This document shows, in pieces, positions 26,421 to 35,264 of a stretch of DNA of 64,000 bases. The stretch lies in contig NZ_JARXHX010000002.1 in NCBI RefSeq assembly GCF_031127835.1, forward strand, positions 186,001-250,000, in the 5' to 3' direction. Made by a program: the position numbers and the translations under genes. A model generated the notes under the pieces. The model saw only the letters and a program-made list of their open reading frames with translations. It was not told the origin of the DNA and did no database searches. The number at the start of each line of letters is the position of its first letter. Position 1 is the stretch's first letter. This DNA comes from Pelagicoccus sp. SDUM812002. Lineage in GTDB: Bacteria > Verrucomicrobiota > Verrucomicrobiia > Opitutales > Opitutaceae.

Positions 26421-26502
26421 AGATGATCAATGAAAGTGAGCGCTGTCTAGGTCTGCTTTGTCAGTTTAGGATGGTACGGCGCGAGTGCCGCGCCCTACAG
26501 AT

Positions 26503-28506
26503 TTAGAATTTGTAGGCAGCGGAGAGACGAATGTCGCGGCCGGGTTCGTTGGCTCCGATGATGGCTCCGTAGCCGGCGATGTGAGAATAGTCCTCCATGC
26601 TGCCGTGGTTGCGGTAAAGCTTGTCGAAGACGTTTTTGACCGTGAGGTTGAAGGTTAGGTTCTCCGAAAAATCGGGTGCCCAGCGAAGGTAGAAGTCGTG
26701 AGTGCTGTAGCCCGGCTTGTCGATGAATTCGCCGGTGAAGTCGGTCGGGATGGTCACTTCGAGGTTGTGCAAACCTTCGACGAGTCGAACGTTCCAACCG
26801 AGGTCGAGCTGACGGTGAGCCTTCCAGTAGGCATCGAGTACCCAAGTGTTTCCGATGCTCGAGGCGACGGAGCCGTACTGGTAGCGTGTGGCAGCGTGTC
26901 CGTTGACAGTGGTGTCCGAGTTGTCGTACAGGAGGCTGAGGTGGTAGTTGTCTGTTCCGTAGCTGGCGCGGGCGTATAAGCCTTCGGTCTCGAGGGAGCC
27001 GAGGTTTGTGTAGTATTTGCCCCAAGGTATGGCGCGGAGGGAGTCTTTTTCGGATTCGATGGTAGCGACGATGATGTCTTCGATTTGGTTTTGGAAGAGT
27101 CCGAATTCGAAGGAGAATCCGTTTTTGTCGTAGTGGATGCTGATCTCGTCGTTGCGGGCAGATTCGCCCTGCATGTTGGGATCGTTGATAGAACCGCTGG
27201 AGTAGATCTTGAAGGCATCGTTGATCTCCGTACCACGGAAGGCGCTGGCGCTGCCGGCGGTGACGGTAACTTCAGGAGAAACACTGTAGGTAACGCCAAC
27301 GTTCGGGCTAAAGGCTTCGTCGGAGATGCTTTGGCCGAGGTGGTCGTTGAGGTCGTATTGGTCGTAGCGAGCTCCGAGGGTGACGACGAGGTCTTCGGAG
27401 GCTTGGATTCGGTCTTGTATGAAGAATCCGGTTACGTCGGCGGTTTCCTTGCCGTCGTAGTCAGCTCCCTGTGTACCGGCCACGACCTTGTCCTCGCGGT
27501 AGTCGAGACCGTAGGTCAGTTCGTGGTTGGCTGCGTTTTGAGAATTAGCGAGGTAGAGCTGAACGCTTTCGATGTTACCAGTGTATGGTTCCTCCGCGCC
27601 TTGACGGATTTCGCCTTCGCTGAAGCTGAGCCGGGATTCGAGGTTAAGCCAGTCGCTTGTCTCGGAGTCGACCTTGTAGCTTACTACAGCGGTGTCGCGC
27701 TCGGATTCGAGGTAGAGAAGGGGATTGCCAGGGCCGACGAAGGACCACTCGGGGCGGCGGAGGTGTTCGCCGCTTTCCAGGATGTTCTCGTAGCTGAAGG
27801 TAAGGCTTTGGCCATTGCCCAGCTCACCGACGAGTTTGCCGAAGAGGACATCTTGCTCGCTGTTGGAGCCAGGAGAGGCGTTTCCATCCGCGTCTTCTAG
27901 GTCGTCGTGCTCGGACTGGACGTAGCTGGCGAGAGCACTCCAAGAATCGTTGAAGCGACCGAAGACCGTTCCGCTGGCTTTGTAGCCGTTTGTATTGTCG
28001 TAGTATCCATACTTGAAGAGACCGCCGACTTGCTGGTCGTCGCGGAGGAGGTCGCTTGGGTTCTTGGTGACGAAACGGATGGCACCGCCTAGGGCGCCGG
28101 GTCCGTCGGTGGCGTTGCCGATGCCGGACTGGATTTCGACACGCTTGAGCAATTCCGGCTCGAGCACGTTGCGGCCCATGTGGTGGAAGAGGGCTCCGGA
28201 TTGGGAGGCACCGTCGACGCTGACATTGAGCATGGCTTCGCCGATGCTGCGCACATAGATCTTCTGGGCGACTCCAGTGGAGCCGCCGACCGTGATACTC
28301 GGATCGAGGGAGAGGGCGTCTTCCAGGTCGGAAGCTTGGCGTTGTGACAGGTCGCGCTCGGTGATCTGTAGGATCTTTTGTACGCCGTCGGCCTCGACCG
28401 TGAAGGGAGCGAGCTCGATGATTTCGTCCTGAGCGGAGAGTGATGTAGCTAGACCAAGTAGGCTGATCGCAGCGAGGAGTGAGTTGTATTTGTAGTTTGG
28501 TGTCAT
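26503..28506 (-). CDS. TonB-dependent outer-membrane receptor (iron/siderophore type)
   Basis: About 667 residues from ATG 28506 (signal peptide MTPNYKYNSLLAAISLLGLA, cleaved near SLSAQ); an ATG at 28518 would add four. The mature N-terminus is ELAPFTVEADGVQ. The plug domain spans about 35-150, with DALSLDPSITVGGSTGVAQK, IYVRSIGEAMLNVSVDG and LKRVEIQSGIGNATDGPGAL. A 22-strand barrel ends in DIRLSAAYKF with a C-terminal Phe. It imports a ligand across the outer membrane using TonB energy; siderophore or haem is likely because of the PepSY neighbour. Tandem box B (28567-28603) lies 60-100 bp upstream. Confidence 0.92.
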   Translation of the reverse strand: MTPNYKYNSLLAAISLLGLATSLSAQDEIIELAPFTVEADGVQKILQITERDLSQRQASDLEDALSLDPSITVGGSTGVAQKIYVRSIGEAMLNVSVDGASQSGALFHHMGRNVLEPELLKRVEIQSGIGNATDGPGALGGAIRFVTKNPSDLLRDDQQVGGLFKYGYYDNTNGYKASGTVFGRFNDSWSALASYVQSEHDDLEDADGNASPGSNSEQDVLFGKLVGELGNGQSLTFSYENILESGEHLRRPEWSFVGPGNPLLYLESERDTAVVSYKVDSETSDWLNLESRLSFSEGEIRQGAEEPYTGNIESVQLYLANSQNAANHELTYGLDYREDKVVAGTQGADYDGKETADVTGFFIQDRIQASEDLVVTLGARYDQYDLNDHLGQSISDEAFSPNVGVTYSVSPEVTVTAGSASAFRGTEINDAFKIYSSGSINDPNMQGESARNDEISIHYDKNGFSFEFGLFQNQIEDIIVATIESEKDSLRAIPWGKYYTNLGSLETEGLYARASYGTDNYHLSLLYDNSDTTVNGHAATRYQYGSVASSIGNTWVLDAYWKAHRQLDLGWNVRLVEGLHNLEVTIPTDFTGEFIDKPGYSTHDFYLRWAPDFSENLTFNLTVKNVFDKLYRNHGSMEDYSHIAGYGAIIGANEPGRDIRLSAAYKF

Positions 28507-28566
28507 GAGTTCAGTCATGTGGGTTTTGCAAGCCCGCCAGACTGGACTATTGCCATGGATTTCGCT

Positions 28567-28603
28567 ACTCCGAGCGGGACGATTAAAGCCCTGATCGGGA
28601 TTT
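28567..28603 (-). promoter_or_regulatory. Tandem iron-regulon box B (before TonB receptor)
   Basis: On the + strand the half-sites are ACTCCGAGCGGGACGA and GCCCTGATCGGGATTT, 21 bp apart. It fits the same pattern and orientation as boxes A, C, D and E and ends 61 bp upstream of the receptor start. Confidence 0.75.
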
Positions 28604-28772
28604 TTGGAGACCGATTCTGAAGACCGGATGTTCTGCCGGGCAGGACCTTTGTCCGCCTTGGCTCCTCGCACTATAATCGAGCGATGTCTCTTAGTGTGTT
28701 GAAACAGGTGCTGAGATTCAGGTCGAGAAAAGCTCCCGTGAGGTGATCTGTCCGCGTGCCTTGTCGCGGTGG

Positions 28773-29035
28773 TCATGTAGAGGTTGGCGAAGAGCCCGTA
28801 GCGTCGAATGGGTCGCTAAATACGGATGTACTACCCGGGGCGCTCGATGCCGCGTCTCCGCACGGAAATACATCAACCCAGCGTGTTGGATCTTGGGAAT
28901 CAGCGAGGTCCTTGACCTGCAGGCTTTCAAGATTTTCGTCGGTGACGTGGGCAATCTTTTGGGCGAATGAGAAGGTCGCTGCTGTAGGGACTGTAGCTCA
29001 CCTGCTCGGGATTTTAGCAGCTCTTTTGTAGCCAT
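28773..29035 (-). pseudogene. Small unknown gene with apparent frameshift
   Basis: An ATG at 29035 opens a coding-like start (MATKELLKSRAGELQSLQQ). After about 20 codons that frame turns Arg/Ser/Pro-rich and loses coding character. One frame over, without a usable start codon and preceded by TGA at 28998, the sequence becomes coding-like (FAQKIAHVTDENLESLQV, DLADSQDPTRWVDVFPCGDA) and ends at TGA 28773. A single missing base near 28980 would join them into a protein of roughly 87 residues. Tandem box C lies 57-93 bp upstream, as if it were a regulated iron gene. The product is unknown; real decay or a read error are equally possible. Confidence 0.45.
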
Positions 29036-29091
29036 GATTTTGCCGTATAGGAAATGATCCTGCACTATGACGAAAATCTAGGGTGCGATCT

Positions 29092-29128
29092 GCTCCGGTG
29101 TGGATTTACTCAGCCCCGAATGGGATTT
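29092..29128 (-). promoter_or_regulatory. Tandem iron-regulon box C
   Basis: On the + strand the half-sites are GCTCCGGTGTGGATTT and GCCCCGAATGGGATTT, 21 bp apart. It stands between the nitroreductase stop (29162) and the broken small gene (start 29035), in the same orientation relative to transcription as the other four boxes. Confidence 0.75.
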
Positions 29129-29161
29129 ATTCGCTTTGCGTTCTATTGCTCTCCGATAAGT

Positions 29162-29818
29162 CTAGGGCCTTAGGCGGACGGGGCGCGACCAATCCTCCTT
29201 TAGGCTGCGGGAAGGGCGAAGGGAACCGCCTTTTACGTCCGCACCGTCGAGGTCCTTCGGAAAGAATAAGAGGGAGCCGAGTAAAATCTCGGACTCAGGG
29301 ATGCTGAGTAGGGTAAAGATTTCAGGAGTTCTGAGGGCGCCGCCGCTGGACCAATAGTTTGGTATATCCAAGGACGTTGCGCGTAGCAGCATGTTTTGGA
29401 TAGCCGCGGATGCCGCGGCGATGTGCTCCATGTTTTGGATACTGGGGTCGAATAATTCGCTGGATGGTTCCGTGCTTGGGTTGGGAAGCCAGGTGACTTG
29501 TATCAAATAATCGGCGACGGCTAGCAGTTTGGGGATCTTTGTGGTATCGCCGGTATCGATGAGGTGCTGGCGTAGAGTGCGGCATTGCTTAGCGTCCAGG
29601 GTGTAGCAACGCCAGGGCTGGATGCCGGGGAGGCCTTGCTTTCGAAGCTCCCTAGCGGCGGGTTTGTGAAACGGGGCTTCTTGGGCTGCGGAAAGGATTT
29701 GCTCAATGAGCTTCGGGTCTGGTTGAGGGATGGGCCATGGCCTTTCGTCCATGGCTTTGGTGGTGCATCGGGAGCTTAGTATGTCGGCGAGGGTTTGGCT
29801 GTGGGAGTCGTCTTGCAT
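29162..29818 (-). CDS. Nitroreductase-family protein
   Basis: A 218-residue flavin-type nitroreductase fold. SSRCTTKAMDERPWPIPQPD near the N-terminus resembles the phosphate-binding RRSxR element. AAQEAPFHKPAARE follows, then IQPWRCYTLDAKQCRTLRQH. The middle helix AAASAAIQNMLLRATSLDIP is the usual dimer-interface helix, and WSSGGALRTPEIFTLLSIP with ILLGSLLFFPKD forms the C-terminal part. Family enzymes use FMN and NAD(P)H. Inside an iron-uptake cluster it might reduce a ferric chelate or act on a siderophore; that is inference only. It is downstream of two small genes (gap 80 bp) and upstream of box C. Confidence 0.85.
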   Translation of the reverse strand: MQDDSHSQTLADILSSRCTTKAMDERPWPIPQPDPKLIEQILSAAQEAPFHKPAARELRKQGLPGIQPWRCYTLDAKQCRTLRQHLIDTGDTTKIPKLLAVADYLIQVTWLPNPSTEPSSELFDPSIQNMEHIAAASAAIQNMLLRATSLDIPNYWSSGGALRTPEIFTLLSIPESEILLGSLLFFPKDLDGADVKGGSLRPSRSLKEDWSRPVRLRP

Positions 29819-29898
29819 ATCGGCGCACGTTGGCTTGCTCTCATTGAAGGCAAAAAGAGGGGCTCGGAGTCAAACGGAATGAGTCGGAGCGTGCCTGC

Positions 29899-30006
29899 TT
29901 AGCTGTGTACGAGAAGGAGGAACGCAAGAAGCAGTGAGAGTGGTCCGACGTAGCAGAGAACGGTGCGAGCGAGTTGTGGCTTGTTCGCGTTTACAGGCTG
30001 TTTCAC
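29899..30006 (-). CDS. 35-residue single-helix membrane protein
   Basis: A GTG start at 30006 overlaps the TGA of the preceding gene by four bases (GTGA), a classical translational-coupling junction. The predicted product is a Lys/Asn-rich head of about 14 residues, then one hydrophobic helix (VLCYVGPLSLLLAFLLLVHS) ending at TAA 29899. Its position in an iron operon, its size and its single helix resemble DUF2474-type small proteins that accompany PepSY or terminal-oxidase genes, but the similarity is not decisive. It may anchor or assist a membrane reductase. Confidence 0.6.
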   Translation of the reverse strand: MKQPVNANKPQLARTVLCYVGPLSLLLAFLLLVHS

Positions 30007-30323
30007 GCGTCTGAGAGGTTTTGAAATTGCTCGAGGGAAAGGATTTGAGTGCTGACTCTAGCGTGTGGGCAAAAAGAGGCGACCCGGCTGGCAAGTCGCC
30101 AGATAACCTGCTGGGAGAGGGCAGACTCTACGTCGACGCTCAGCGTTATGTGCGTCGCTTCTCCCATGTCTGCTTTGATTGACAGCGGAGTTTTCATCTT
30201 GAGGTCGATGGCGCAGTACTGAGCAATTTTTCCGATTTCGCGGATAAGGGATTCCCTCGCTGCACGGATCGTGCAGTGTATCCTAGAGTTGGGTACGGGT
30301 TCAATCAAACATGGTTGGATCAT
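30003..30323 (-). CDS. Unknown 106-residue protein, first gene behind box D
   Basis: A protein of mixed alpha/beta character starting MIQPCLIEPVPNSRIH. It has TIRAARESLIREIGKIAQYC and a distal SADMGEATHITLSVDVES-like stretch with strands, followed by WRLASRVASFCPHARVS. No signal peptide or membrane helix is seen. I do not recognise a family. It overlaps the 35-residue gene by four bases and is preceded by tandem box D 36-72 bp upstream, so it is probably the first gene of a small-protein/nitroreductase operon under the iron-type regulator. A cytoplasmic accessory role is inferred from position only. Confidence 0.65.
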   Translation of the reverse strand: MIQPCLIEPVPNSRIHCTIRAARESLIREIGKIAQYCAIDLKMKTPLSIKADMGEATHITLSVDVESALSQQVIWRLASRVASFCPHARVSTQILSLEQFQNLSDA

Positions 30324-30358
30324 AGCGAAGATACTAGCGATTCTCTTCGTCGAAAGCC

Positions 30359-30395
30359 ACCCCGCGGAGGATTTATTGAACCCCGAGCGGGATTT
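30359..30395 (-). promoter_or_regulatory. Tandem iron-regulon box D
   Basis: On the + strand the half-sites are ACCCCGCGGAGGATTT and ACCCCGAGCGGGATTT, 21 bp apart. It lies 36 bp upstream of the 106-residue gene and 18 bp behind the stop of the hybrid kinase gene. Confidence 0.78.
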
Positions 30396-30412
30396 GCAAA
30401 ATTCTACTTCCC

Positions 30413-33184
30413 TTAATTAACCACGGTTGTCGTCTTGCACCAACGATCGACAGCGGCTTTGAGATCTGTGGTTTTCAAGGGCTTCGTCAGGTAGTCGTCC
30501 ATGCCTGCTTGTACGCAGATTTCTCGATCGCCTTCCATGGCACCTGCGGTAATTGCGATTATTGGAATCAGTTCTTTTTCGCTGCGGCCTGGAAGGCCGG
30601 ACTCTCTTTCGATCTCTCGGATCTTGCGGGTCGCCTCGAGTCCGCCCATTTCGGGCATTTGGCAGTCCATGAAGATCGCGTCGTAGCGAGTGCTGGTAGC
30701 TTTATCGATGGCTTCGATGCCGTTGTTTGCTATTTCGATTTCGCAATCGATCTTGCTGAGAAGGCGTTTGGCCAGCTTCTGGTTCACCGGATGGTCTTCG
30801 GCGAGCAGGACTCTGAATTCTTTTTGGACAACTGCTTCCGCTGGGGCCCTTAGGGGAATGGGTGTTTCGACGTTCTTTTGTCTCTTAGTTACAGTTCCTT
30901 TAGCTGCTCCCGGCTCCGCTGTTGCTTGTGTCAGGGCCTGGGCAAGCAAGCGAGGTCGGATGAGCGGCTTGAAGAGGTGCGATTGAAATCCGCTATCCAA
31001 CATGGTCTTCAACTGCATGCGGTAGGCGGTGGAGCCGAGTGCAATGAAGAGTGGTTTTTTTATTGTTTCTTCGGATTGGATACGGTCTCGGAGTTCCTTG
31101 CAGTCCATGTCAGGAAGCAGGTAGTCGAGAATGGCGATGTCGAAGGCGTTATCTGTTGCGGCCGCGTGGTGGAGTTTTTCGAGCGCTTCTTTCCCGCTGG
31201 CCGCGACTTCTGACTCGATAGACCATTCCGTGAGCTGATCTTGTAATAGCCTGCAATTAATCTCGTGGTCGTCGACTACGAGGACACGAAGGTCTCGAAG
31301 TCGCGAAGGGAGCTCGATAGGGGCTTGATTTTGCGGGGAAGCCTTTTTCGGAATGGTGAACCAGAAGGTTGAGCCCTCCCCTTCGGTGCTGTCGATGCCG
31401 ATGTCTCCACCCATGAGGTTGACCAAGTGCTTGGAGATGGCGAGCCCTAGCCCTGTACCTCCGTAGCGTCGGGTGGTAGAGGAGTCCGCTTGGGTGAAGC
31501 TGGTAAAGAGCTGCTTTTGCTGTTCGGGGGAGATGCCAATACCGGTGTCTTCGATTTCGACTCGGATTAGCTTTTCGTTCTCGTTCTCCATTCCGATGCG
31601 GATAAAGACGTGTCCCGTTTCGGTGAATTTCACTGCATTGCTGGCGATATTTGTAATAACTTGGCGAATACGACCGGGGTCGCCTAGGACTGCCGGGCAG
31701 AAGTCGTTTTCGAACTTTACAGCGAGTTCTACGCCTTTGTCCTCGGCGGCTGGCGAGAGTAGGGTCGCGACGTCGTCGATGGCTTGCCGGAGGTCGTAAT
31801 CGATGTTCTCTACGGTGAGTTTTCCAGCTTCGATCTTCGAAATATCGAGTATATCGTTGATAATATTGAGCAGGACATGGCTCGAGTTTTGAATGGAAGT
31901 GGCGAATTCCTCTTGTTCTTCGTCGAGGGAGGATTCGAGTAACAGGTTGGTGAAGCCGATGACGCCATTCATTGGGGTACGAATCTCATGGCTCATTGTT
32001 GCCAAGAACTTGCTTTTAGCGACGTTAGCGGATTGGGCGTCTTTTTCGAGCCGCTTGGATTCGTTGAGGGATTCGACGAGGAGCTCGTTTGCCTCTTCGA
32101 CAGCTTCCTTGGCGGCCCTGAGCTCGGCTTCGCTTTTCTTACGATCCGCAATATCGACCATGACGCCTCGCAAGAGAATGGGCTTGCCCTCCTCATTCAT
32201 TTCCACGGTCACGAGATCGTGGAGCCAAACGTAATCTCCGTCTGCAGTCAGGAGTCTGTATTCGAAATCATGGGATAGCCCTTTTTCTGTGTGACTTTTG
32301 CAGAGCGCGGTAATCCTCTCCTTGTCGTCGGGGTGGAGGTGGTTTTGCCAAAAGTCGGGGGTCTCGGTCCAATCGGAGACAGGGTAGCCCGCGATGCGTT
32401 CGGCTTGCATGCTGACGAAGGTAAACTGGAGGGTCTTGGGGTCGGCTTCCCAAACGATGCCGTTGATATGGTTTACGATGTCGGAGAACCGTCTCTTGCT
32501 GTGACGAAGTTGAGCAGTACGTTCCTCCACGATGCGTTCGGTGCGTTCGTGAGCATTTTCAAGCTCAGCTTGCTGGTGGGCTTGAACCTTCATTTCACGA
32601 ATGCTTTCGATGCAATTGCGAACGATAAAAATATCTTCGAAGATGACCCAAGCGGCGTGCTCGACCCAGCGCCAAGGCGAAGAGGTGAGGATACCAAACA
32701 CGGAGCTAGGCCACCAGACGCCGCGTATGAAGTGGTCGAGGGCGATGATGAGAGTGGCGGAAGCGATGACTCTCCAGTCGCGATAGAAACTGAGGAAAGC
32801 GAGGGAGCCGAATACGTGGAAGTGTGTTTCGAGTCGACCGCCTGTTAGGTGGATCAGGAGGGCGGAAAAGAGCGCTTGGGAGATACCGATTACATGGCGC
32901 GTGGAGGTTTCGCCAGGGCGCGTGTAGCTAAGGTAGACGGGGAGGCTAGCGATGGCGCCGCCGAGGAAGACGGCTGCCCAGACGTTGAGATGGATCGAAC
33001 TGGCGTCACCGGTCCATTCAAGGGGGGTGAAGATCAACGCAGCGATGATTCCGCCCACCCATTGGGCGACCATCAGCTTAGCGAACAATCGGTCGGTTCG
33101 CTTTAGGATCGTCGAGTGGTTTTTCCGGAAGATGTTCTGTGCCTGAGCATCAGTCCGTTTTTCTATGGCTTTAGAAGTGGGCAT
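30413..33184 (-). CDS. Membrane-bound hybrid histidine kinase with two receivers
   Basis: A 923-residue protein. Five or six helices at about 38-200 contain [20 protein letters not shown], whose HFHVF could bind a metal or haem. Then come a coiled coil (about 205-255), a PAS/PAC domain (about 258-370; [17 protein letters not shown]), HisKA with [18 protein letters not shown] (about 415-480), HATPase ([28 protein letters not shown]), a first receiver ([11 protein letters not shown], phospho-Asp in AILDYLLP) and a second ([23 protein letters not shown]). It has no output domain. Its start abuts the stop of the RedB-like gene, so the two are coupled. The signal is unknown. Confidence 0.92.
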   Translation of the reverse strand: MPTSKAIEKRTDAQAQNIFRKNHSTILKRTDRLFAKLMVAQWVGGIIAALIFTPLEWTGDASSIHLNVWAAVFLGGAIASLPVYLSYTRPGETSTRHVIGISQALFSALLIHLTGGRLETHFHVFGSLAFLSFYRDWRVIASATLIIALDHFIRGVWWPSSVFGILTSSPWRWVEHAAWVIFEDIFIVRNCIESIREMKVQAHQQAELENAHERTERIVEERTAQLRHSKRRFSDIVNHINGIVWEADPKTLQFTFVSMQAERIAGYPVSDWTETPDFWQNHLHPDDKERITALCKSHTEKGLSHDFEYRLLTADGDYVWLHDLVTVEMNEEGKPILLRGVMVDIADRKKSEAELRAAKEAVEEANELLVESLNESKRLEKDAQSANVAKSKFLATMSHEIRTPMNGVIGFTNLLLESSLDEEQEEFATSIQNSSHVLLNIINDILDISKIEAGKLTVENIDYDLRQAIDDVATLLSPAAEDKGVELAVKFENDFCPAVLGDPGRIRQVITNIASNAVKFTETGHVFIRIGMENENEKLIRVEIEDTGIGISPEQQKQLFTSFTQADSSTTRRYGGTGLGLAISKHLVNLMGGDIGIDSTEGEGSTFWFTIPKKASPQNQAPIELPSRLRDLRVLVVDDHEINCRLLQDQLTEWSIESEVAASGKEALEKLHHAAATDNAFDIAILDYLLPDMDCKELRDRIQSEETIKKPLFIALGSTAYRMQLKTMLDSGFQSHLFKPLIRPRLLAQALTQATAEPGAAKGTVTKRQKNVETPIPLRAPAEAVVQKEFRVLLAEDHPVNQKLAKRLLSKIDCEIEIANNGIEAIDKATSTRYDAIFMDCQMPEMGGLEATRKIREIERESGLPGRSEKELIPIIAITAGAMEGDREICVQAGMDDYLTKPLKTTDLKAAVDRWCKTTTVVN

Positions 33185-33820
33185 TTACAGGAGGTCAGGA
33201 TCGTTTTCGAGGGAGCAGCCGAAGGTGGGAGAGGAGCATAGTTCAAGCGGGGCGAGCTGCCGGGCGATGGCTTCCAGCTCGTCCATGGAGCGACTGGGTC
33301 CGGCATGGCCACGGGATGGTGTTATGCCTCCTTGGAATCTCAGGCCTCCTGTTTCGTCGTAGGCAATCGTCGCCCCTGATGTGTGGGTTCCGAGCAGTCG
33401 GGCGAGAGCACCGTCGTGGTCAGCGTAAGGATGAGCATTGGGCATGGCTTCGAGCCGCTTCCAGTATTTTTCCTCTTGAAGTGTCGCTCCGGTGGCGGTT
33501 TCCGAGGATTCACCTCGGGCGCGGACGAGCCCGATCAATTGTATGGAATCTGGATTGCCTGCGATGAGTCGGTCGACTTGTTCGAGGCTTGCTCCCGTGC
33601 AAGGGCAGCCCGGATGAACGGCCATGAAAAGTGTCAGCGGTTTTTCGTCTTTAGCGAGAGCTCCCAGCTCGGCAGGTAGGGAGAGCGGCGCGTCGCTGGA
33701 CTGCCCTTCGGTGAACTCGTGGTCCCAAAGGGCGATCGAACCAGCGCTGATGCCTCCTAGCCAGAGGCTTGCGATAAGAAGGAGCGTAGCGGGATGGCGC
33801 TTCTTCATTTTTGCGGTCAT
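33185..33820 (-). CDS. RedB-like thioredoxin-fold protein
   Basis: A 211-residue protein with an N-terminal membrane anchor or signal (LLLIASLWLGGISAGSIALW). A thioredoxin-like domain contains FMAVHPGCPCTGASLEQVDR, where the CPC motif replaces the usual CxxC. VRARGESSETATG and ATIAYDETGGLRFQGGITPS follow, with a final Cys pair (LELCSSPTFGC). This matches RedB-type proteins, proposed redox proteins facing the periplasm. The start may be ATG 33820 or 33808 (four residues shorter). It is directly followed by the hybrid kinase (no gap), suggesting it reports or alters redox state for that sensor. The link is inferred. Confidence 0.82.
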   Translation of the reverse strand: MTAKMKKRHPATLLLIASLWLGGISAGSIALWDHEFTEGQSSDAPLSLPAELGALAKDEKPLTLFMAVHPGCPCTGASLEQVDRLIAGNPDSIQLIGLVRARGESSETATGATLQEEKYWKRLEAMPNAHPYADHDGALARLLGTHTSGATIAYDETGGLRFQGGITPSRGHAGPSRSMDELEAIARQLAPLELCSSPTFGCSLENDPDLL

Positions 33821-34022
33821 GTTATTGGCGAAAAGGATAGTGCGGTCTAGGCAGGTAGTAGGTTTCTGGCATAGCGATCGTCCCGCTAAATGCGTCTCCT
33901 TGATCGGAGGCCTCTGACCGATATTTAGATCTATTTCACTTTCCTAGGGTATTTTCCATTTTAAGGGCTCTGAAATATCTTACGCGAATTGAAGTTCATC
34001 TGTTTCGCGGTATCTGAGCGCG

Positions 34023-34052
34023 AAAAAGGCGCCCTTTCTGAATGGGCGCCTT
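34023..34052 (-). terminator. Rho-independent terminator of the receptor-PepSY operon
   Basis: This is a perfect 9-bp stem, AAGGCGCCC/GGGCGCCTT, with a 9-base loop. On the minus strand a run of five T follows. It lies 67 bp behind the PepSY gene at 34120. Confidence 0.85.
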
Positions 34053-34119
34053 CCGTAAGTTTAACCGAGGCTAGGCTCGTGATTGAACGTTCCCTATCGG
34101 GTAACCGAGACCCGCTGCG

Positions 34120-35187
34120 TTAGCTGCGTTCTCGCCTGGAGAAATAGATGAGCGAGCCAGAAATGGCTAGTATGCCGGGTGCAAGACCGGCGAAACACCA
34201 AATGATTTTGGTGAAGAGTCCCCCAAAGTCGCCGAAATGGAAGGGCTCGAAGGAGTCGACGATGAGGGACCACAGTCCGGCTTCGCGGAGGTCCTCCGTG
34301 ATTGCGATTTCCCCTGTTTGGGAGTCGATGCCCATCCAGCTTCCGTAGGGACTAAGGAACGGGCTGTCGAAATGGTTGCTGCCGTAGAAGTAGATGTTCG
34401 GATCTTGGTCTGTGGGAAAGTAGATGTAGTTGATCCTGAACATGTTCCATTCGTCGGTAGCTGTTTTCACGAGTTGCTCCACGGGAAGGTGGGCTTCCTG
34501 TGGGTTCAGGATGCGGTGCTCCTCTTCGTCGGCGTGCTCGACCAGTTCGTGGGCGAGGTGGGAAATGTTCCAATAAGTGCCGGTGACTCCGAGGATGAGG
34601 TTGAGGGGCACGGTGACGATGCCGATCATCTTATGCAGGTCCGAGCAGAAGATGCGCAGGCTTTTGCCGAAGCGGAGGCGGAAGAGGTTTTTCCAAAAGG
34701 AGCGGTAAATCCATATACCGGTGACGCTGAGAGCGATGAGGCCGAGTGCGAAGACGGCAGTGATGGCCATGCCGATGTGGTCGGCGAAGAGCGTGTAGTG
34801 CAAGTCGACGAACCAGCCTTGCAGGGTGTCGCGGTAGCCTAGGGGCTTACCGGGGATTTCGCCGGTGTACTGGTCCACGCGGAGCTTGTGCCAGTCATCG
34901 GTCCCGCGCGGTTTCATGTAGGCGATGTCGCGGGACTCGGGGTTGCGGTTGAGCAACCAACCAGAGACCCAAAAGTCTGGGAAAGCGGCTTGGACTTTCG
35001 CTATCTGTGGGCCGAGCGGGAGGCGCTGGGCGTCAGCCGTGTATTCGGCTCGGTTCGTATCCGCGTAGAGGGTACTGTTTATTTCTTTTTGGAAAACGAG
35101 TACGCTGCCGGTAAGGCCGACGAGGATGAGGCCGAGGCCGCAGATAAGTCCGAGCCAGGAGTGGATTTGCCAAATGCGCTTTTTCAT
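34120..35187 (-). CDS. PepSY-associated membrane protein (second copy)
   Basis: A 355-residue paralogue of the PepSY protein at 25200. The first helix is IHSWLGLICGLGLILVGLTG with H9 and a Gly-rich pattern. A PepSY-type soluble part follows (AKVQAAFPDFWVSGWLLNR, VDQYTGEIPGKPLGYRD), with GWFVDLHYTLFADHIGMAIT next and a conserved His in the second helix pair. SDLHKMIGIVTVPLNLILGV comes after that, and the last helix is near FAGLAPGILAISGSLIYF. Such proteins accompany TonB receptors and may reduce the imported ferric complex. The receptor gene lies 77 bp upstream with a perfect hairpin between. Confidence 0.9.
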   Translation of the reverse strand: MKKRIWQIHSWLGLICGLGLILVGLTGSVLVFQKEINSTLYADTNRAEYTADAQRLPLGPQIAKVQAAFPDFWVSGWLLNRNPESRDIAYMKPRGTDDWHKLRVDQYTGEIPGKPLGYRDTLQGWFVDLHYTLFADHIGMAITAVFALGLIALSVTGIWIYRSFWKNLFRLRFGKSLRIFCSDLHKMIGIVTVPLNLILGVTGTYWNISHLAHELVEHADEEEHRILNPQEAHLPVEQLVKTATDEWNMFRINYIYFPTDQDPNIYFYGSNHFDSPFLSPYGSWMGIDSQTGEIAITEDLREAGLWSLIVDSFEPFHFGDFGGLFTKIIWCFAGLAPGILAISGSLIYFSRRERS

Positions 35188-35204
35188 TACTTTGGAAAAG
35201 GGAA

Positions 35205-35231
35205 GTCCGCCTGCGGATGTCGCAGGCGGAC
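35205..35231 (-). terminator. Perfect 11-bp hairpin between receptor and PepSY genes
   Basis: GTCCGCCTGCG pairs with CGCAGGCGGAC around a 5-base loop, with TTCCCTTTTCC downstream on the minus strand. It may partly terminate transcription, as does the hairpin at 26396-26420 in the equivalent position of the other receptor/PepSY pair. Confidence 0.6.
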
Positions 35232-35264
35232 GGATACAAATATATCAGATCAACTAAATTAGAC

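Noticed and set aside
27085-27900. 271-codon open frame on the + strand opposite the TonB receptor gene
   Set aside because: It is antisense to a clear receptor gene; the Val/Asp/Gly-rich product follows from the codon pattern of the opposite strand and has no family features.
28507-28776. N-terminal extension of the TonB receptor to 28776
   Set aside because: The signal peptide begins at 28506, and the extension spans iron box B, so it is a leader region rather than protein.
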